From NCBI GenBank assembly GCA_027490465.1, contig JAIXXZ010000107.1:1-64000 (forward strand): 64,000 nt of DNA, read 5' to 3'. Below are positions 7,890 to 16,946 of this stretch, one piece after another (position 1 is the first letter of the stretch; each line of letters begins with the position of its first letter). Source of the stretch: Oxalobacteraceae bacterium (GTDB lineage Bacteria; Pseudomonadota; Gammaproteobacteria; Burkholderiales; Burkholderiaceae_D). The position numbers and the translations under genes were made by a program. The notes below the pieces were generated by a model, which saw only the letters and a list, made by a program, of their open reading frames with translations, was not told where the DNA came from and searched no databases.

Positions 7890-8426
7890 ATGGAACAATT
7901 TCACGGCACGACTATTCTTTCGGTCCGGCACGGCAAGACGGTGGCGCTGGGCGGCGATGGTCAGGTCACGCTGGGCAATGTGGTCATGAAAGGCTCCGCG
8001 CGCAAAGTGCGCAAGCTGTTTCACGGCAAAGTACTGGCAGGCTTTGCCGGCGGTACGGCGGATGCATTTACCCTGATCGAGCGCTTCGAATCCAAACTCG
8101 AAACGCATCAGGGCAATCTGATGCGCGCCTCGGTTGAACTGGCCAAGGACTGGCGCACCGATCGCATGCTGCGACGGCTTGAAGCCATGCTGCTAGTCGC
8201 AGATCGGGAATCGACGCTGATCATCACCGGGAATGGTGATGTGCTTGAGCCTGAAGATGGCATAGGCGCGATAGGCTCGGGCGGCAGCTATGCGCAATCC
8301 GCTGCCAAGGCCTTGCAGGAAAACACTGAATTGTCGCCAACAGAGATTGTCAAAAAATCGCTGACCATCGCGGGTCAGCTCTGCATTTACACCAATCTTT
8401 CGCTGACCATCGAAAGTCTCGACTGA
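7890..8426 (+). CDS. hslV: ATP-dependent protease peptidase subunit HslV
   Basis: HslV forms the double-hexamer proteolytic core of the HslVU (ClpYQ) protease. The 178-residue product begins [13 protein letters not shown]. Self-processing after Gly6 would expose Thr7 as the catalytic N-terminal threonine. The GGDGQVTLG and GFAGGTADA blocks are characteristic, and [11 protein letters not shown] lies near the C-terminal part. The frame is open 22 codons upstream, but ATG 7890 gives the standard betaproteobacterial N-terminus and has a GAG-AGA purine run just upstream. hslU starts 16 bp after the stop, so the pair forms an operon. Confidence 0.97.
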   Translation: MEQFHGTTILSVRHGKTVALGGDGQVTLGNVVMKGSARKVRKLFHGKVLAGFAGGTADAFTLIERFESKLETHQGNLMRASVELAKDWRTDRMLRRLEAMLLVADRESTLIITGNGDVLEPEDGIGAIGSGGSYAQSAAKALQENTELSPTEIVKKSLTIAGQLCIYTNLSLTIESLD

Positions 8427-8442
8427 AAAAGAGCAACGACAG

Positions 8443-9780
8443 ATGAATCTCACCCCTGAACAAATCGTTACTGAACTCGACAAACACGTCGTCGGACAAT
8501 CCCGCGCCAAACGCGCTGTGGCGATTGCACTGCGTAACCGCTGGCGTCGGCAGCAAGTACCGGAACCTTTACGGCATGAAATCACGCCAAAAAATATTCT
8601 GATGATCGGACCCACCGGTGTGGGTAAAACCGAAATCGCACGGCGACTGGCGCGACTGGCGGATGCGCCGTTTATCAAGATCGAAGCTACCAAATTCACC
8701 GAAGTCGGCTATGTCGGTCGCGATGTCGACACCATCATTCGCGACTTGACCGAAATCGGCATCAAGCAAACCCGCGAGCAGGCGATGCGAGAAGTCCGTG
8801 CGCAGGCCGAGGATGCGGCAGAAGACCGCATACTCGATGTACTCCTGCCACCCGCGCGTGATTTTGGTTTTTCCAGCACTGATACTGCCGAAGACAAAGC
8901 CAGCAACACAACGCGCCAGACCTTCCGCAAGCGTCTGCGCGAAGGCGCGCTGGACGATCGCGAGATCGAGATCGACGTCGCCGAGCCACGCGCACAAATG
9001 GAAATCATGGCGCCGCCCGGCATGGAAGAAATGACTGAGCAAATCAAATCCATGTTTTCCGGTTTGGGTGCAGGTCGCAAAAAATCACGCAAGCTGAAAA
9101 TTTCCGAAGCGATGAAACTGATCGTGGAAGAAGAAGCGGGGCGGCTGGTCAATGAAGATGAGTTGCGCCAAAAAGCGATTACCAACATAGAGCAAAACGG
9201 CATTGTCTTTCTGGATGAGATTGACAAAATCGCTTCCCGCGCCAGTTCGCAAGGCGCCGATGTATCACGCGCAGGTGTGCAGCGCGATTTGCTGCCACTG
9301 GTCGAGGGCACGACGGTCAACACCAAATACGGTATGGTGAAAACGGATCACATTCTGTTCATTGCCTCCGGCGCCTTCCATCTCGCCAAGCCATCGGATC
9401 TGATACCAGAGCTGCAAGGGCGCTTCCCGATTCGGGTTGAGCTGGAGTCACTGGCGATTGCGGATTTTGAACGCATACTGACCTCCACCGATGCTTGCCT
9501 CACACGTCAGTATCAGGCGCTGCTGAGCACTGAAAACGTCCAGGTAGAATTTACCGACGAGGGCATACGTCGCCTTGCCGAGATTGCTTATTCGGTCAAT
9601 GAAAAAACAGAAAATATCGGTGCGCGTCGTTTGTATACGGTGATGGAAAAACTGCTGGAAGATGTGTCATTCAGCGCGGGTCAGCAGGGCAGCGCCACCG
9701 TGCGCGTGGATGCTGGCTATGTGGATGACAAGCTCGCGGCGCTGGCTGTGGATGAAGATCTGTCGCGCTACGTTCTCTGA
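8443..9780 (+). CDS. hslU: ATP-dependent protease ATPase subunit HslU
   Basis: HslU is the AAA+ unfoldase that feeds substrates to HslV. The 445-residue protein shows Walker A GPTGVGKT (56-63), the pore motif GYVGRDV, Walker B with [12 protein letters not shown], an intermediate domain between them (roughly 110-240), sensor sequence [12 protein letters not shown] and the C-terminal tail EDLSRYVL that docks into HslV. Length and termini are typical. It lies 16 bp downstream of hslV and is followed 11 bp later by a 51-residue gene that may belong to the same transcript. Heat-shock (sigma32) control is usual for this operon, but no sigma32 promoter was recognised. Confidence 0.98.
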   Translation: MNLTPEQIVTELDKHVVGQSRAKRAVAIALRNRWRRQQVPEPLRHEITPKNILMIGPTGVGKTEIARRLARLADAPFIKIEATKFTEVGYVGRDVDTIIRDLTEIGIKQTREQAMREVRAQAEDAAEDRILDVLLPPARDFGFSSTDTAEDKASNTTRQTFRKRLREGALDDREIEIDVAEPRAQMEIMAPPGMEEMTEQIKSMFSGLGAGRKKSRKLKISEAMKLIVEEEAGRLVNEDELRQKAITNIEQNGIVFLDEIDKIASRASSQGADVSRAGVQRDLLPLVEGTTVNTKYGMVKTDHILFIASGAFHLAKPSDLIPELQGRFPIRVELESLAIADFERILTSTDACLTRQYQALLSTENVQVEFTDEGIRRLAEIAYSVNEKTENIGARRLYTVMEKLLEDVSFSAGQQGSATVRVDAGYVDDKLAALAVDEDLSRYVL

Positions 9781-9791
9781 TTACTGCGATC

Positions 9792-9947
9792 GTGGCCGCG
9801 AATCTCAAAGTCCCCAAACCGCGTAATCCTGTCGCTGTCGCCGCCCGCCAGCGTCTCGCCGGATCTCATCGCAAAAGCAGTACCGCACATCGCCAGCAAC
9901 GCAAGCGCGAACTGGTCCGGCTGCTAATGCGCAAGGATGATGAATGA
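9792..9947 (+). CDS. Small basic protein downstream of hslU
   Basis: A 51-codon frame begins with GTG 11 bp after hslU and ends at TGA 9945-9947. The product is strongly basic (many Arg, Lys and His), with the N-terminal motif VPKPRNPVAVAARQR and a C-terminal helix of alternating basic and hydrophobic residues. Short PKPRNP proteins of this kind are familiar from Burkholderiales, where their function is unknown. It is possibly a nucleic-acid or ribosome-binding peptide. The 29 bp after its stop separate it from the convergent gspC. Coding is supported by spacing and composition, not by a known domain. Confidence 0.55.
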   Translation: MAANLKVPKPRNPVAVAARQRLAGSHRKSSTAHRQQRKRELVRLLMRKDDE

Positions 9948-9975
9948 CACTGCATTGCCTGCATCAACTGAGGCC

Positions 9976-10605
9976 TCATTGACTTGATGGTGTTCTTGCA
10001 GGCTCTGGCGCAGCCGGTGCTGTACCACCCTGCAGTTGGCTTGCCGTACGCGCAGGCGTCGGGGATGTCCTGCCGCTGCTCTGCGAATTGCTACTGCCCG
10101 ATGCACCGGCACTGGTACCAGTATTCATTGCCCCAGACAGATTTGCAGGTGGTGCAATCGGGGCAGGCGGCATGCTGGCTTGTGGCGCGAGCACATTACT
10201 CTCTTGCGCGGCAAAGGCTGGCAGGCTCAATTCGCGCTCCACACCTTTTTCGGACACCACCACGGTTTTATTCAAAATCTCTTTCACGATTACGCCTGGG
10301 ATAATCTCGCTGTTCACCGTGAGTGCACGCGGACGCTTGCCCTCTACGGCAACGATAGCCACGCTATCAGACAAACTGCCCGAGTGCACCACGCCACGCA
10401 ATTGCACATTCGCGATGCTGCTGCCAGCTGAGCGCCCGCCGAACAGACTATCGGCCGCGCTGATCGGTGGCATCGTGCGTTCGCTTTTGGGTGGTGCCGA
10501 TATTGCGCGCGGTGCAGGTGCGCTCCACTGAACAAGCCAATACGCCAGCGTTGCCGACAAAGCCAGAAATAATAGAAAAGAAAAAACGACAGGCAAGCGT
10601 TTCAT
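9976..10605 (-). CDS. gspC: Type II secretion protein GspC
   Basis: GspC links the inner-membrane platform to the secretin. The 209-residue product has a short cytoplasmic N-terminus, one membrane segment (about 5-26) and a homology region with VQLRGVVHSG and IPGVIVKEILNKTVVVSEKG. The remaining C-terminal third is low-complexity, rich in Pro, Ser and Ala, with no PDZ domain. This resembles the short GspC forms of betaproteobacteria. ATG 10605 was chosen; an in-frame GTG at 10623 would add six residues. It is the last gene of the operon, 29 bp after the gspF stop, and converges on the hslU-side gene. Confidence 0.88.
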   Translation of the reverse strand: MKRLPVVFSFLLFLALSATLAYWLVQWSAPAPRAISAPPKSERTMPPISAADSLFGGRSAGSSIANVQLRGVVHSGSLSDSVAIVAVEGKRPRALTVNSEIIPGVIVKEILNKTVVVSEKGVERELSLPAFAAQESNVLAPQASMPPAPIAPPANLSGAMNTGTSAGASGSSNSQSSGRTSPTPARTASQLQGGTAPAAPEPARTPSSQ

Positions 10606-10634
10606 GACAAAGTGCGCTTCCACAAGGTAATCAC

Positions 10635-11855
10635 TCAGCGCACCAGCTGATTGATTTCGATAATGGGCATCAGCACTGCCAGTACGATCAGCAGCACGAC
10701 CACCCCCATGGCCAGAATCAGCGCCGGCTCCAGAAGCCCGGCAATCGTGAGCGCGCGGCGCTCCAGATCCTGCTCCTGCATTTGCGCTGCGCGATTGAGC
10801 ATCGCAGGCAGCTCACCCGTCACCTCACCTGCGCGAATCATGTGAATGAGCATAGGCGGAAAATGCGGATGGTCTGATAATGCGCGCGCAAGACCGACGC
10901 CCTCGCGCACGCTGGCCGTTGCTGCTTCTACCTGCGCGCGCAAGGCCACATTGGACAAGGTATCTCGACTTGTTTGAAGTGCACGCAGTATCGGCACACC
11001 CGAGCTGATCGTGATGGCCAGTGTGCTGGCAAAGCGCGAAGTATTGAGACTGCGCTCAAAGCGTCCATAAATCGGCGCGCTCAGTTTCCAGGTATGCCAG
11101 CGCAGCTTCAATACAGGATCGCGCAGCGCCCAGCGCGCACCCATACCCGCGCCCACCAGAATCAAGGCAAGCAGCCAGCCCCAGTGACGCACAAAATTTG
11201 ACAGTGCCAGCATGGCGAGCGTGAGAAACGGTAATTGCTGACGCGTGTTGGCAAAGACGGAAACAATCTGCGGTACGACATAGGTCAGCAAAAAAATGAC
11301 GATCGCAAACGCCACTGCAGTGACGATGGCCGGATAAGTAAAAGCCAGACGCACTTTCTGCACCAAGGCATTGCGTCGTTCGACAAAATCAGCCAGACGT
11401 GACAACACAGCGGACAATTGCCCGATATGCTCTCCAGAGGCGACCAGTGCGCGATAAATCTCGGCAAAATCCCGCGGATGCTGCGCCATCGCATCCGACA
11501 AAGATGCACCGCCCATCACTTCGGCACGTATCGCCGCAATCAGATCACGCATATAAGGTCGCTCTGCCTGTTCAAGCAAGGCAGTAAATGCCTGCTCCAG
11601 CGGCAATCGTGCCTCCAGCAGTGATGCCAGCTGACGCGTGAACAGCGCCAGTTCCACCGTCGACAAGCGGTCTCCGAAAAAGCGCTGATAGCCGTGGGCC
11701 GATACCGCCGCCTGACCAACGATGACATCCATGCCCATGGGCACCAGTCCGCGTGCGCGCAAATCACTGCGCGCGGAACGCGGATTGTCGGCGTTGATTA
11801 CCCCCTTGCTCACCGTGCCCGCAAGATCAATAGCCTCGTAGCGATACGCTGGCAT
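10635..11855 (-). CDS. gspF: Type II secretion inner-membrane platform protein GspF
   Basis: GspF is the polytopic platform protein that couples the GspE ATPase to pseudopilus assembly. The 406-residue sequence starts with the typical MPAYRYEAIDLAGTVSKG and has two homologous GspF domains (about 70-195 and 270-395), each with the FTRQLASLLEARLPLEQ or FASTLAITISSGVPILRAL pattern. Three hydrophobic segments lie near residues 168-192, 220-240 and 375-398. Full length is normal. It begins 13 bp after gspE on the - strand. Confidence 0.97.
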   Translation of the reverse strand: MPAYRYEAIDLAGTVSKGVINADNPRSARSDLRARGLVPMGMDVIVGQAAVSAHGYQRFFGDRLSTVELALFTRQLASLLEARLPLEQAFTALLEQAERPYMRDLIAAIRAEVMGGASLSDAMAQHPRDFAEIYRALVASGEHIGQLSAVLSRLADFVERRNALVQKVRLAFTYPAIVTAVAFAIVIFLLTYVVPQIVSVFANTRQQLPFLTLAMLALSNFVRHWGWLLALILVGAGMGARWALRDPVLKLRWHTWKLSAPIYGRFERSLNTSRFASTLAITISSGVPILRALQTSRDTLSNVALRAQVEAATASVREGVGLARALSDHPHFPPMLIHMIRAGEVTGELPAMLNRAAQMQEQDLERRALTIAGLLEPALILAMGVVVLLIVLAVLMPIIEINQLVR

Positions 11856-11868
11856 CGTCAGTCCGCAC

Positions 11869-13296
11869 TCATTCTTTTGTTACACGCAACAACTCAGCTT
11901 CGGTGGTGGTGCCATCCTGCAGCCAGCGCTCGCCATCTTCACGCATGCTTTGCATGCCGTTGCGCTGTGCACTGGCACGAATATCTGCCTCCGATGCACG
12001 GTTGTGAATCTGTTCACGAATCGCATCGGTCGTGAGCAATAATTCATAAATGCCCACACGACCGTGATAGCCAGTACTACCGCATTTGTCGCAACCGACG
12101 TCATGCCAGTGCTGACCATCGAACTGTCGGCAATGCGAACACAGCTTGCGAACGAGTCGTTGCGCGGCGACACCCAGCAGCGAAGACGACAGCAGAAACG
12201 GTTCTATGCCCATGTCGAGCAAGCGCGTCACTGCAGCGGCCGCATCATTGGTGTGCAAGGTCGCCAGCACCAGATGCCCGGTGAGCGATGCCTGCACCGC
12301 GATCTGCGCGGTTTCCAGGTCGCGTATCTCGCCAATCATGATCACATCGGGATCCTGACGAAGAATTGCGCGCAATGCTTTCGCAAAGCTCATATCGATG
12401 CGTGCATTGACCTGCGTTTGTCCGACGCCCGGCAATTCATATTCGATAGGATCTTCCACCGTCAGTATGTTGGTAGTGACCGCATTCAGACGCGTGAGTG
12501 CTGCATACAGCGTCGTGGTCTTGCCTGAACCGGTAGGCCCCGTCACCAGCACAATGCCATGCGGCTGGCTGATCAGATGATCGAACTGTGCCTGCGTACT
12601 CTCGCTCATGCCTAGCTGTTGCAGATCCAGACGGCCGCCCTCCTTGTCCAGCAATCGCAAGACTGCGCGCTCTCCGTGCCCGGTGGGCAAGGTGGAGACA
12701 CGCACATCCACCGGCTTACCGCCGACGCGCAGCGTGATGCGGCCGTCTTGTGGCAAACGCTTTTCTGCAATGTCGAGTTGCGACATGATCTTCACGCGCG
12801 AGATCAGCGCAGCGTGAATCGCTTTTTTAGGTCGCACGATATCGCGCAGTCGCCCATCGATACGAAAGCGAACAATCGAAATTTGCTCGAAGGGCTCGAT
12901 GTGAATATCGGACGCGCCTTCGCGCAAGGCTTGTGTCAGCAACGCATTGATCATGCGTATCACGGGTGCGTCATCGGCAGATTCCAGCAAGTCTTCGATC
13001 GCCGGCATTTCCTGCATCAATCGGGCAAGATCCAGATCCGATTCGACTTCATCGACCACCTGCGCAGCGTCGCCACCCGATCCGGCATAAGCACGTGCGA
13101 TCGCAGTTTCCAGTTGCTCGCGCGACAAGGCATTCAAACGCAAGCGGCCAAAGCGTCGGCCGACTTCAGCCACTGCAGCCGGCGCGGTGGCGTCTGATAG
13201 CCAGATATCCACCCCATCATCCGCTGCTTGCGCAAGCAAGCCGAAATCACGCGCAAAACTGAAGGGCAACAAGCGCGGGTCATGCATCACTGTCAT
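11869..13296 (-). CDS. gspE: Type II secretion ATPase GspE
   Basis: GspE powers pseudopilus assembly from the cytoplasmic face. The 475-residue protein contains an N1/N2 region, the ASDIHIEP motif, Walker A GPTGSGKTT, the Asp box with ILTVEDPIEYELPGVGQ, Walker B with DPDVIMIGEIRD and the His box TLHTND. A CM-type zinc finger is present as CSHC and CDKC. The start at ATG 13296 follows a purine-rich AAAGACGAGA. Unlike the other junctions in this operon, which overlap or nearly touch, 154 bp separate the gspD stop from this start. That gap is filled by a 132-bp MITE-like element. Confidence 0.97.
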   Translation of the reverse strand: MTVMHDPRLLPFSFARDFGLLAQAADDGVDIWLSDATAPAAVAEVGRRFGRLRLNALSREQLETAIARAYAGSGGDAAQVVDEVESDLDLARLMQEMPAIEDLLESADDAPVIRMINALLTQALREGASDIHIEPFEQISIVRFRIDGRLRDIVRPKKAIHAALISRVKIMSQLDIAEKRLPQDGRITLRVGGKPVDVRVSTLPTGHGERAVLRLLDKEGGRLDLQQLGMSESTQAQFDHLISQPHGIVLVTGPTGSGKTTTLYAALTRLNAVTTNILTVEDPIEYELPGVGQTQVNARIDMSFAKALRAILRQDPDVIMIGEIRDLETAQIAVQASLTGHLVLATLHTNDAAAAVTRLLDMGIEPFLLSSSLLGVAAQRLVRKLCSHCRQFDGQHWHDVGCDKCGSTGYHGRVGIYELLLTTDAIREQIHNRASEADIRASAQRNGMQSMREDGERWLQDGTTTEAELLRVTKE

Positions 13297-13319
13297 GTTT
13301 TTCTCGTCTTTTCTTTCAA

Positions 13320-13451
13320 GGTGGCGCTGATGAAATAAAATCAGTCACTTTTGTGGCCAACTGATTGCCGCCAAGCCCGTGATCTTGCCGGACCCCGCGT
13401 CGCACAGCTGCGCTGGCTTGCCATAAAACCGGGGCTTATTCAGTGTCTCCC
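13320..13451 (-). mobile_element. MITE-like element, copy A (132 bp)
   Basis: Read on the - strand it begins GGGAGACACTGAATAA and ends TTTATTTCATCAGCGCCACC. These ends are imperfect inverted repeats of each other; the distal end carries a 4-nt insertion. The interior shares long identical stretches with copies B and C, such as TTTTATGGC.AGCCAGCGCAG with B and CTGTGCGACGCGGG with C. All three copies are exactly 132 bp. The first base of this copy is the last base of the gspD TAG stop, so the element abuts the gene. No transposase is encoded. Confidence 0.75.
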
Positions 13452-15655
13452 TAACGCAAATCAATCACTGGCGGTTCGACAGGAAAATTCTCGGAAGGTG
13501 CCTTTGGTGGCGAATTGGCAGGCGGGAGTGCAGTCGGATCATCAGGCCGACGCAGCATGGCGCCACCCACGGGTTTGCCATCCTTGAGCGGTGGCAGTGC
13601 GGGCGTCTCTATGCGTGGCAGCAGCGCATTCGGCTCGGGTTGTATTTCGGATTGTGTGCCGCGAATATAGTCATAACGATCACTGGCCACGGCGACCGTA
13701 TGTGCATCTGTTCGAACCACTGTCGGGCGAAGAAACACCATGAGATTGGTTTTGCCGCGACGACGTGACTGATAACGAAACAGATAACCAATAACAGGTA
13801 TGCTGCCAAGGCCGGGAACTTTTTCGACACTATCGTTGACGGTATCTTCAATCAATCCACCCAGCACAATGATTTGTCCGTCATCGACCAGCACATTGGT
13901 ATCAATCGAGCGCTTGCTGGTAATCAGCCCCGAGGTGGTCGATTGCTGAATATTCGAGGTTTCCTGATAAATCGCCATCTTTACCGTACCGCCCTCGGAA
14001 ATCTGCGGCCGCACGCGCAGCGACAAGCCGATATCGCGACGCTCAATGGTTTGAAACGGATTCACGCCGGCAGTACCGCCCGAAGCCGGAGTCGTGAACT
14101 GACCCGTGATGAAAGGTACGTTCTGTCCGACGATGATGCGAGCCTCTTCATTGTCCAGCGTGATCAAATTGGGCATGGACAAAATATTGGCTTTGACATC
14201 ACGCTCCAGCGCGCGCGCGAGCAATCCCAAACCGAGGGCGCCGTTATGTTGTCTGAACAAACCCGTGGTCAGTCCATTTCCCGGTGGTAGTGCCGTCTTG
14301 TTGGGTCCGAGTATGGAGGCGGCCTGGTTCACCAGATTATTGCCTTCGGTAGAAAATCCGGTGAGCACGCCCACGCGATAGCTGCTGTTGCTGTCACCCG
14401 AGAGCGCGGCCCATTGCACACCCAGTTCTGCTGCCTTGTCGGCGCTGACTTCGACAATCAATGACTCCACATACACTTGCGCACGTCGCGCATCGAGCTG
14501 ATCAATGATGTTGCGCAGATTACGGTACACGCGCTCGTTGGCGGTGATGATCAGGGTGTTGGTCGTGGGATCCGCCTGAATGAATCCTCCCGCACCGCCT
14601 GTGGGCAATGGCCCCTGTTGCGTACCCGGTGATGCGGGTGGCACCTGCAAACCCGCCGTCTGTTGCCCGGTAGCGGCTTGCGCCGGCGCAGACGTTTGCA
14701 TTTGGGTCACCGGCATCATGCCTGGTGCGGTGCTACCCGATTCACCGGCGACCACGGCACGCAGCACTTGTGCCAGACGCGTGGCTTCGGCATTACGCAA
14801 ATACACCACATGCACATTGCCGGGCGAGGCAGTGGGCTGATCAAGTTTGGCAATCAGGGTGCGTGCCAGATGCGCACGTGCGGCGGTCGGTGCGCGAATG
14901 ATGATGGAATTGGTACGCGCATCGGCGAGCAGCATGACGCGCCCCGGATCAACGGTGCCGGGTGCCGTGCCCGAATCCAGCATGCGATTGACCGTGGTGG
15001 TCAAATCAATCGCAAGCGCATGTTCAAGCCGAATGACTTCCAGCTCACCAATGGCAGGCGTATCGAGCGAGGCAATGATGCGCGACAGTCGCTTCAGATT
15101 GTCTGCATAGTCGGTGATGATCAACGTGTTATTGGTGGGGTCGGAACTGATGGTGTTGTTGGCAGATATCAGTGGCCGAAGTATCGTCACCAGCCCGGCG
15201 GCTGATTCATGATTCAGTCGAAAAATCTGCGTTGCAATCTGATCGCCGCGTATTTTGCTGGTCAGTACAGGTACAGCCTGAAGCTTTGCATCGGCCTCGG
15301 GCACGACTTTCACATAGTCCGCCGTGCGTACCATGGCATAACCCTGCAGGCGCAGAACGGAGCTCAGCATTTCAAAGGCCTGTGTTTTGGTCACCGGCTT
15401 TTCGGAGACGAGATTGATCGTGCCTTTGACGCGTGGATCGATGATGAAAGTATTGCCTGTGTAATGGCCGATAGCGCGCACGACGGATTCGATATCGGCG
15501 CCAACGAAGTTCAACGTCGCCTGATTCGTGGACGGGTCCTGCGCTTTGGCAGATGACGATACAAGATAAATGCAGAAGATGAAAAAAGCCCATGACAACC
15601 ATACACGCTGGCGATGCAAGCGCGGTGTCATAGTGCAGGATGTTGTCGTGGTCAT
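13451..15655 (-). CDS. gspD: Type II secretion secretin GspD
   Basis: GspD forms the outer-membrane secretin channel. The 734-residue precursor has a signal peptide (cleavage likely after SSSAKA near residue 38). An N0 domain follows (LNFVGADIESVVRAIGHYTG), then N1-N3 KH-like domains with TNNTLIITDYADN and TNTLIITANE. The secretin core contains VPFITGQFTTP and the VDDGQIIVLGGLIED block. N3 holds a Gly/Gln/Pro-rich insertion around residues 310-350. The C-terminus is Pro-rich and lacks an obvious S-domain. Its ATG overlaps the gspN stop by 4 bp. The TAG stop abuts MITE-like copy A. Confidence 0.97.
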   Translation of the reverse strand: MTTTTSCTMTPRLHRQRVWLSWAFFIFCIYLVSSSAKAQDPSTNQATLNFVGADIESVVRAIGHYTGNTFIIDPRVKGTINLVSEKPVTKTQAFEMLSSVLRLQGYAMVRTADYVKVVPEADAKLQAVPVLTSKIRGDQIATQIFRLNHESAAGLVTILRPLISANNTISSDPTNNTLIITDYADNLKRLSRIIASLDTPAIGELEVIRLEHALAIDLTTTVNRMLDSGTAPGTVDPGRVMLLADARTNSIIIRAPTAARAHLARTLIAKLDQPTASPGNVHVVYLRNAEATRLAQVLRAVVAGESGSTAPGMMPVTQMQTSAPAQAATGQQTAGLQVPPASPGTQQGPLPTGGAGGFIQADPTTNTLIITANERVYRNLRNIIDQLDARRAQVYVESLIVEVSADKAAELGVQWAALSGDSNSSYRVGVLTGFSTEGNNLVNQAASILGPNKTALPPGNGLTTGLFRQHNGALGLGLLARALERDVKANILSMPNLITLDNEEARIIVGQNVPFITGQFTTPASGGTAGVNPFQTIERRDIGLSLRVRPQISEGGTVKMAIYQETSNIQQSTTSGLITSKRSIDTNVLVDDGQIIVLGGLIEDTVNDSVEKVPGLGSIPVIGYLFRYQSRRRGKTNLMVFLRPTVVRTDAHTVAVASDRYDYIRGTQSEIQPEPNALLPRIETPALPPLKDGKPVGGAMLRRPDDPTALPPANSPPKAPSENFPVEPPVIDLR

Positions 15656-16443
15656 TTGAATTCGAGCGCGATGGTGTTACGGTTCCCTTGCTGACGTCGC
15701 TGCCCGAGCAGATTGAGCAGCATCGCCAGTCTCTGTTCCTGTCCTTCCTGTGCCCATGCCTCGCCTGAAAACTGCAGCCGACCATGGGCCAGCACGCCAC
15801 TGCCCTGAAGCTGCAAGGGGCCGGACAAGGTTTTCAGTCTGAGTTGTGCGCGTGCGCCGCGCCAGTCAACTTGCAGCTGATAAGCACCCAATGGCTTGAC
15901 CGGCGATAAAGCCGATGCAATCTCTGTCATGTCCAGCTGCATGGGGCCATCCATCGTGATGCCATCCGGTGTACTCGACAGGGTGAGCGTCTCCCATGAC
16001 AGACGCATGCGACCTGATGGTTTGAGGGTATTGAGTGGTGCGCCCAGTGCTGACAAGCGCTCCGCAGGTAAGGTCAATGCCGACGGCGTCAATGTCCATT
16101 GATGCCAGTTGCCCTCCAGATGGACAGACTGTGTCAGCACATCCGGGTTGTCGATGCGCATATCAACACGACCCAGCAATAGCATCGGTGACAATCGCCA
16201 GTAAAACCGTCCCGGCAGCAAGGGCGTGAGTGGTACCAGTGCCAGCGTGGATGGATCACCTGCATTGATCACACCCAGAAACGCCGAGCCTTGCCACAAG
16301 CTGCCGGTGGCATCGCCTAATGAAAACCGACCACCCGTCTGCCGCTCCACGACAGGTCTCAGCCATGCAGCCGGTAGTGTTGCCGTGATCAGGATGATCG
16401 CGATCAGCATGGCAGCGGCAATCCAGATGACCACTGCCCTCAT
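15652..16443 (-). CDS. gspN: Type II secretion protein GspN
   Basis: The 263-residue protein has an N-terminal membrane anchor (about 5-26) and then the GspN signature GGRFSLGDATGSLWQGSAFL. The rest is a predicted beta-rich periplasmic domain. GspN is an accessory T2SS component found in only some systems; its role is poorly defined and may be in secretin assembly or stability. It overlaps gspM and gspD by 4 bp each, which indicates tight translational coupling within the operon. Confidence 0.9.
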   Translation of the reverse strand: MRAVVIWIAAAMLIAIILITATLPAAWLRPVVERQTGGRFSLGDATGSLWQGSAFLGVINAGDPSTLALVPLTPLLPGRFYWRLSPMLLLGRVDMRIDNPDVLTQSVHLEGNWHQWTLTPSALTLPAERLSALGAPLNTLKPSGRMRLSWETLTLSSTPDGITMDGPMQLDMTEIASALSPVKPLGAYQLQVDWRGARAQLRLKTLSGPLQLQGSGVLAHGRLQFSGEAWAQEGQEQRLAMLLNLLGQRRQQGNRNTIALEFK

Positions 16444-16946
16444 GAAGGTCGCTGCAGGGAGAGCTTTGCATCGACTCTGTCGATGCGATCACGCGCGCTC
16501 ATGGTGGCTTCCGTAATCACCAGTTGCTGTTCACGCTGAGCCTTTTGCAAGAAGTCAGTCAAGGTAGAAAACGGCACATCCGAAAAACTCAGCATGAATC
16601 TGCCGTCAGACAAAGTTATTTGCTCCGCCTTTAAGCCCGAGTCCATCAGTGAGCGCTCAAGCGCTTCGCGTGACAAGGACTGCGTCACAGGCGCAGCGGA
16701 CGGCAGGGCCGCTACCTCTTGTGCCAGCGCGCGCAGTTGCACGGACTGCGTGCGCAGCTCGGGTAATTGCTGCTGCATTTTTTTGCGCGTCTTGATGGCA
16801 GGATCAATTACCCAGAACCAGCAAAGGAGCACGACCAGCGATGTACTGCCCAGCATCAGCAGACGATGCTCGCGCAGCGTCAGTCCCTGCCAGGCAGCCG
16901 CTATGCGCTGACGCAGGCTCAGGGTCATACGCGAGGCAGTAGTCAT
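16440..16946 (-). CDS. gspM: Type II secretion protein GspM
   Basis: GspM (168 residues here) is a bitopic inner-membrane partner of GspL. The N-terminal cytoplasmic stretch ends in LREHRLLMLGSTSLVVLLCW, which is the single membrane segment (about 29-47). A coiled-coil part follows, then a ferredoxin-like periplasmic domain ending in the STLTDFLQKAQREQQLVITE region. It overlaps gspL and gspN by 4 bp at either end. Length and topology match the family. Confidence 0.92.
   Translation of the reverse strand: MTTASRMTLSLRQRIAAAWQGLTLREHRLLMLGSTSLVVLLCWFWVIDPAIKTRKKMQQQLPELRTQSVQLRALAQEVAALPSAAPVTQSLSREALERSLMDSGLKAEQITLSDGRFMLSFSDVPFSTLTDFLQKAQREQQLVITEATMSARDRIDRVDAKLSLQRPS

Noticed and set aside
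13297-13450. Possible riboswitch or promoter region between gspD and gspE
   Set aside because: The stretch is almost entirely accounted for by a 132-bp element present twice more in the window, so it is an insertion rather than a specific gspE control region.
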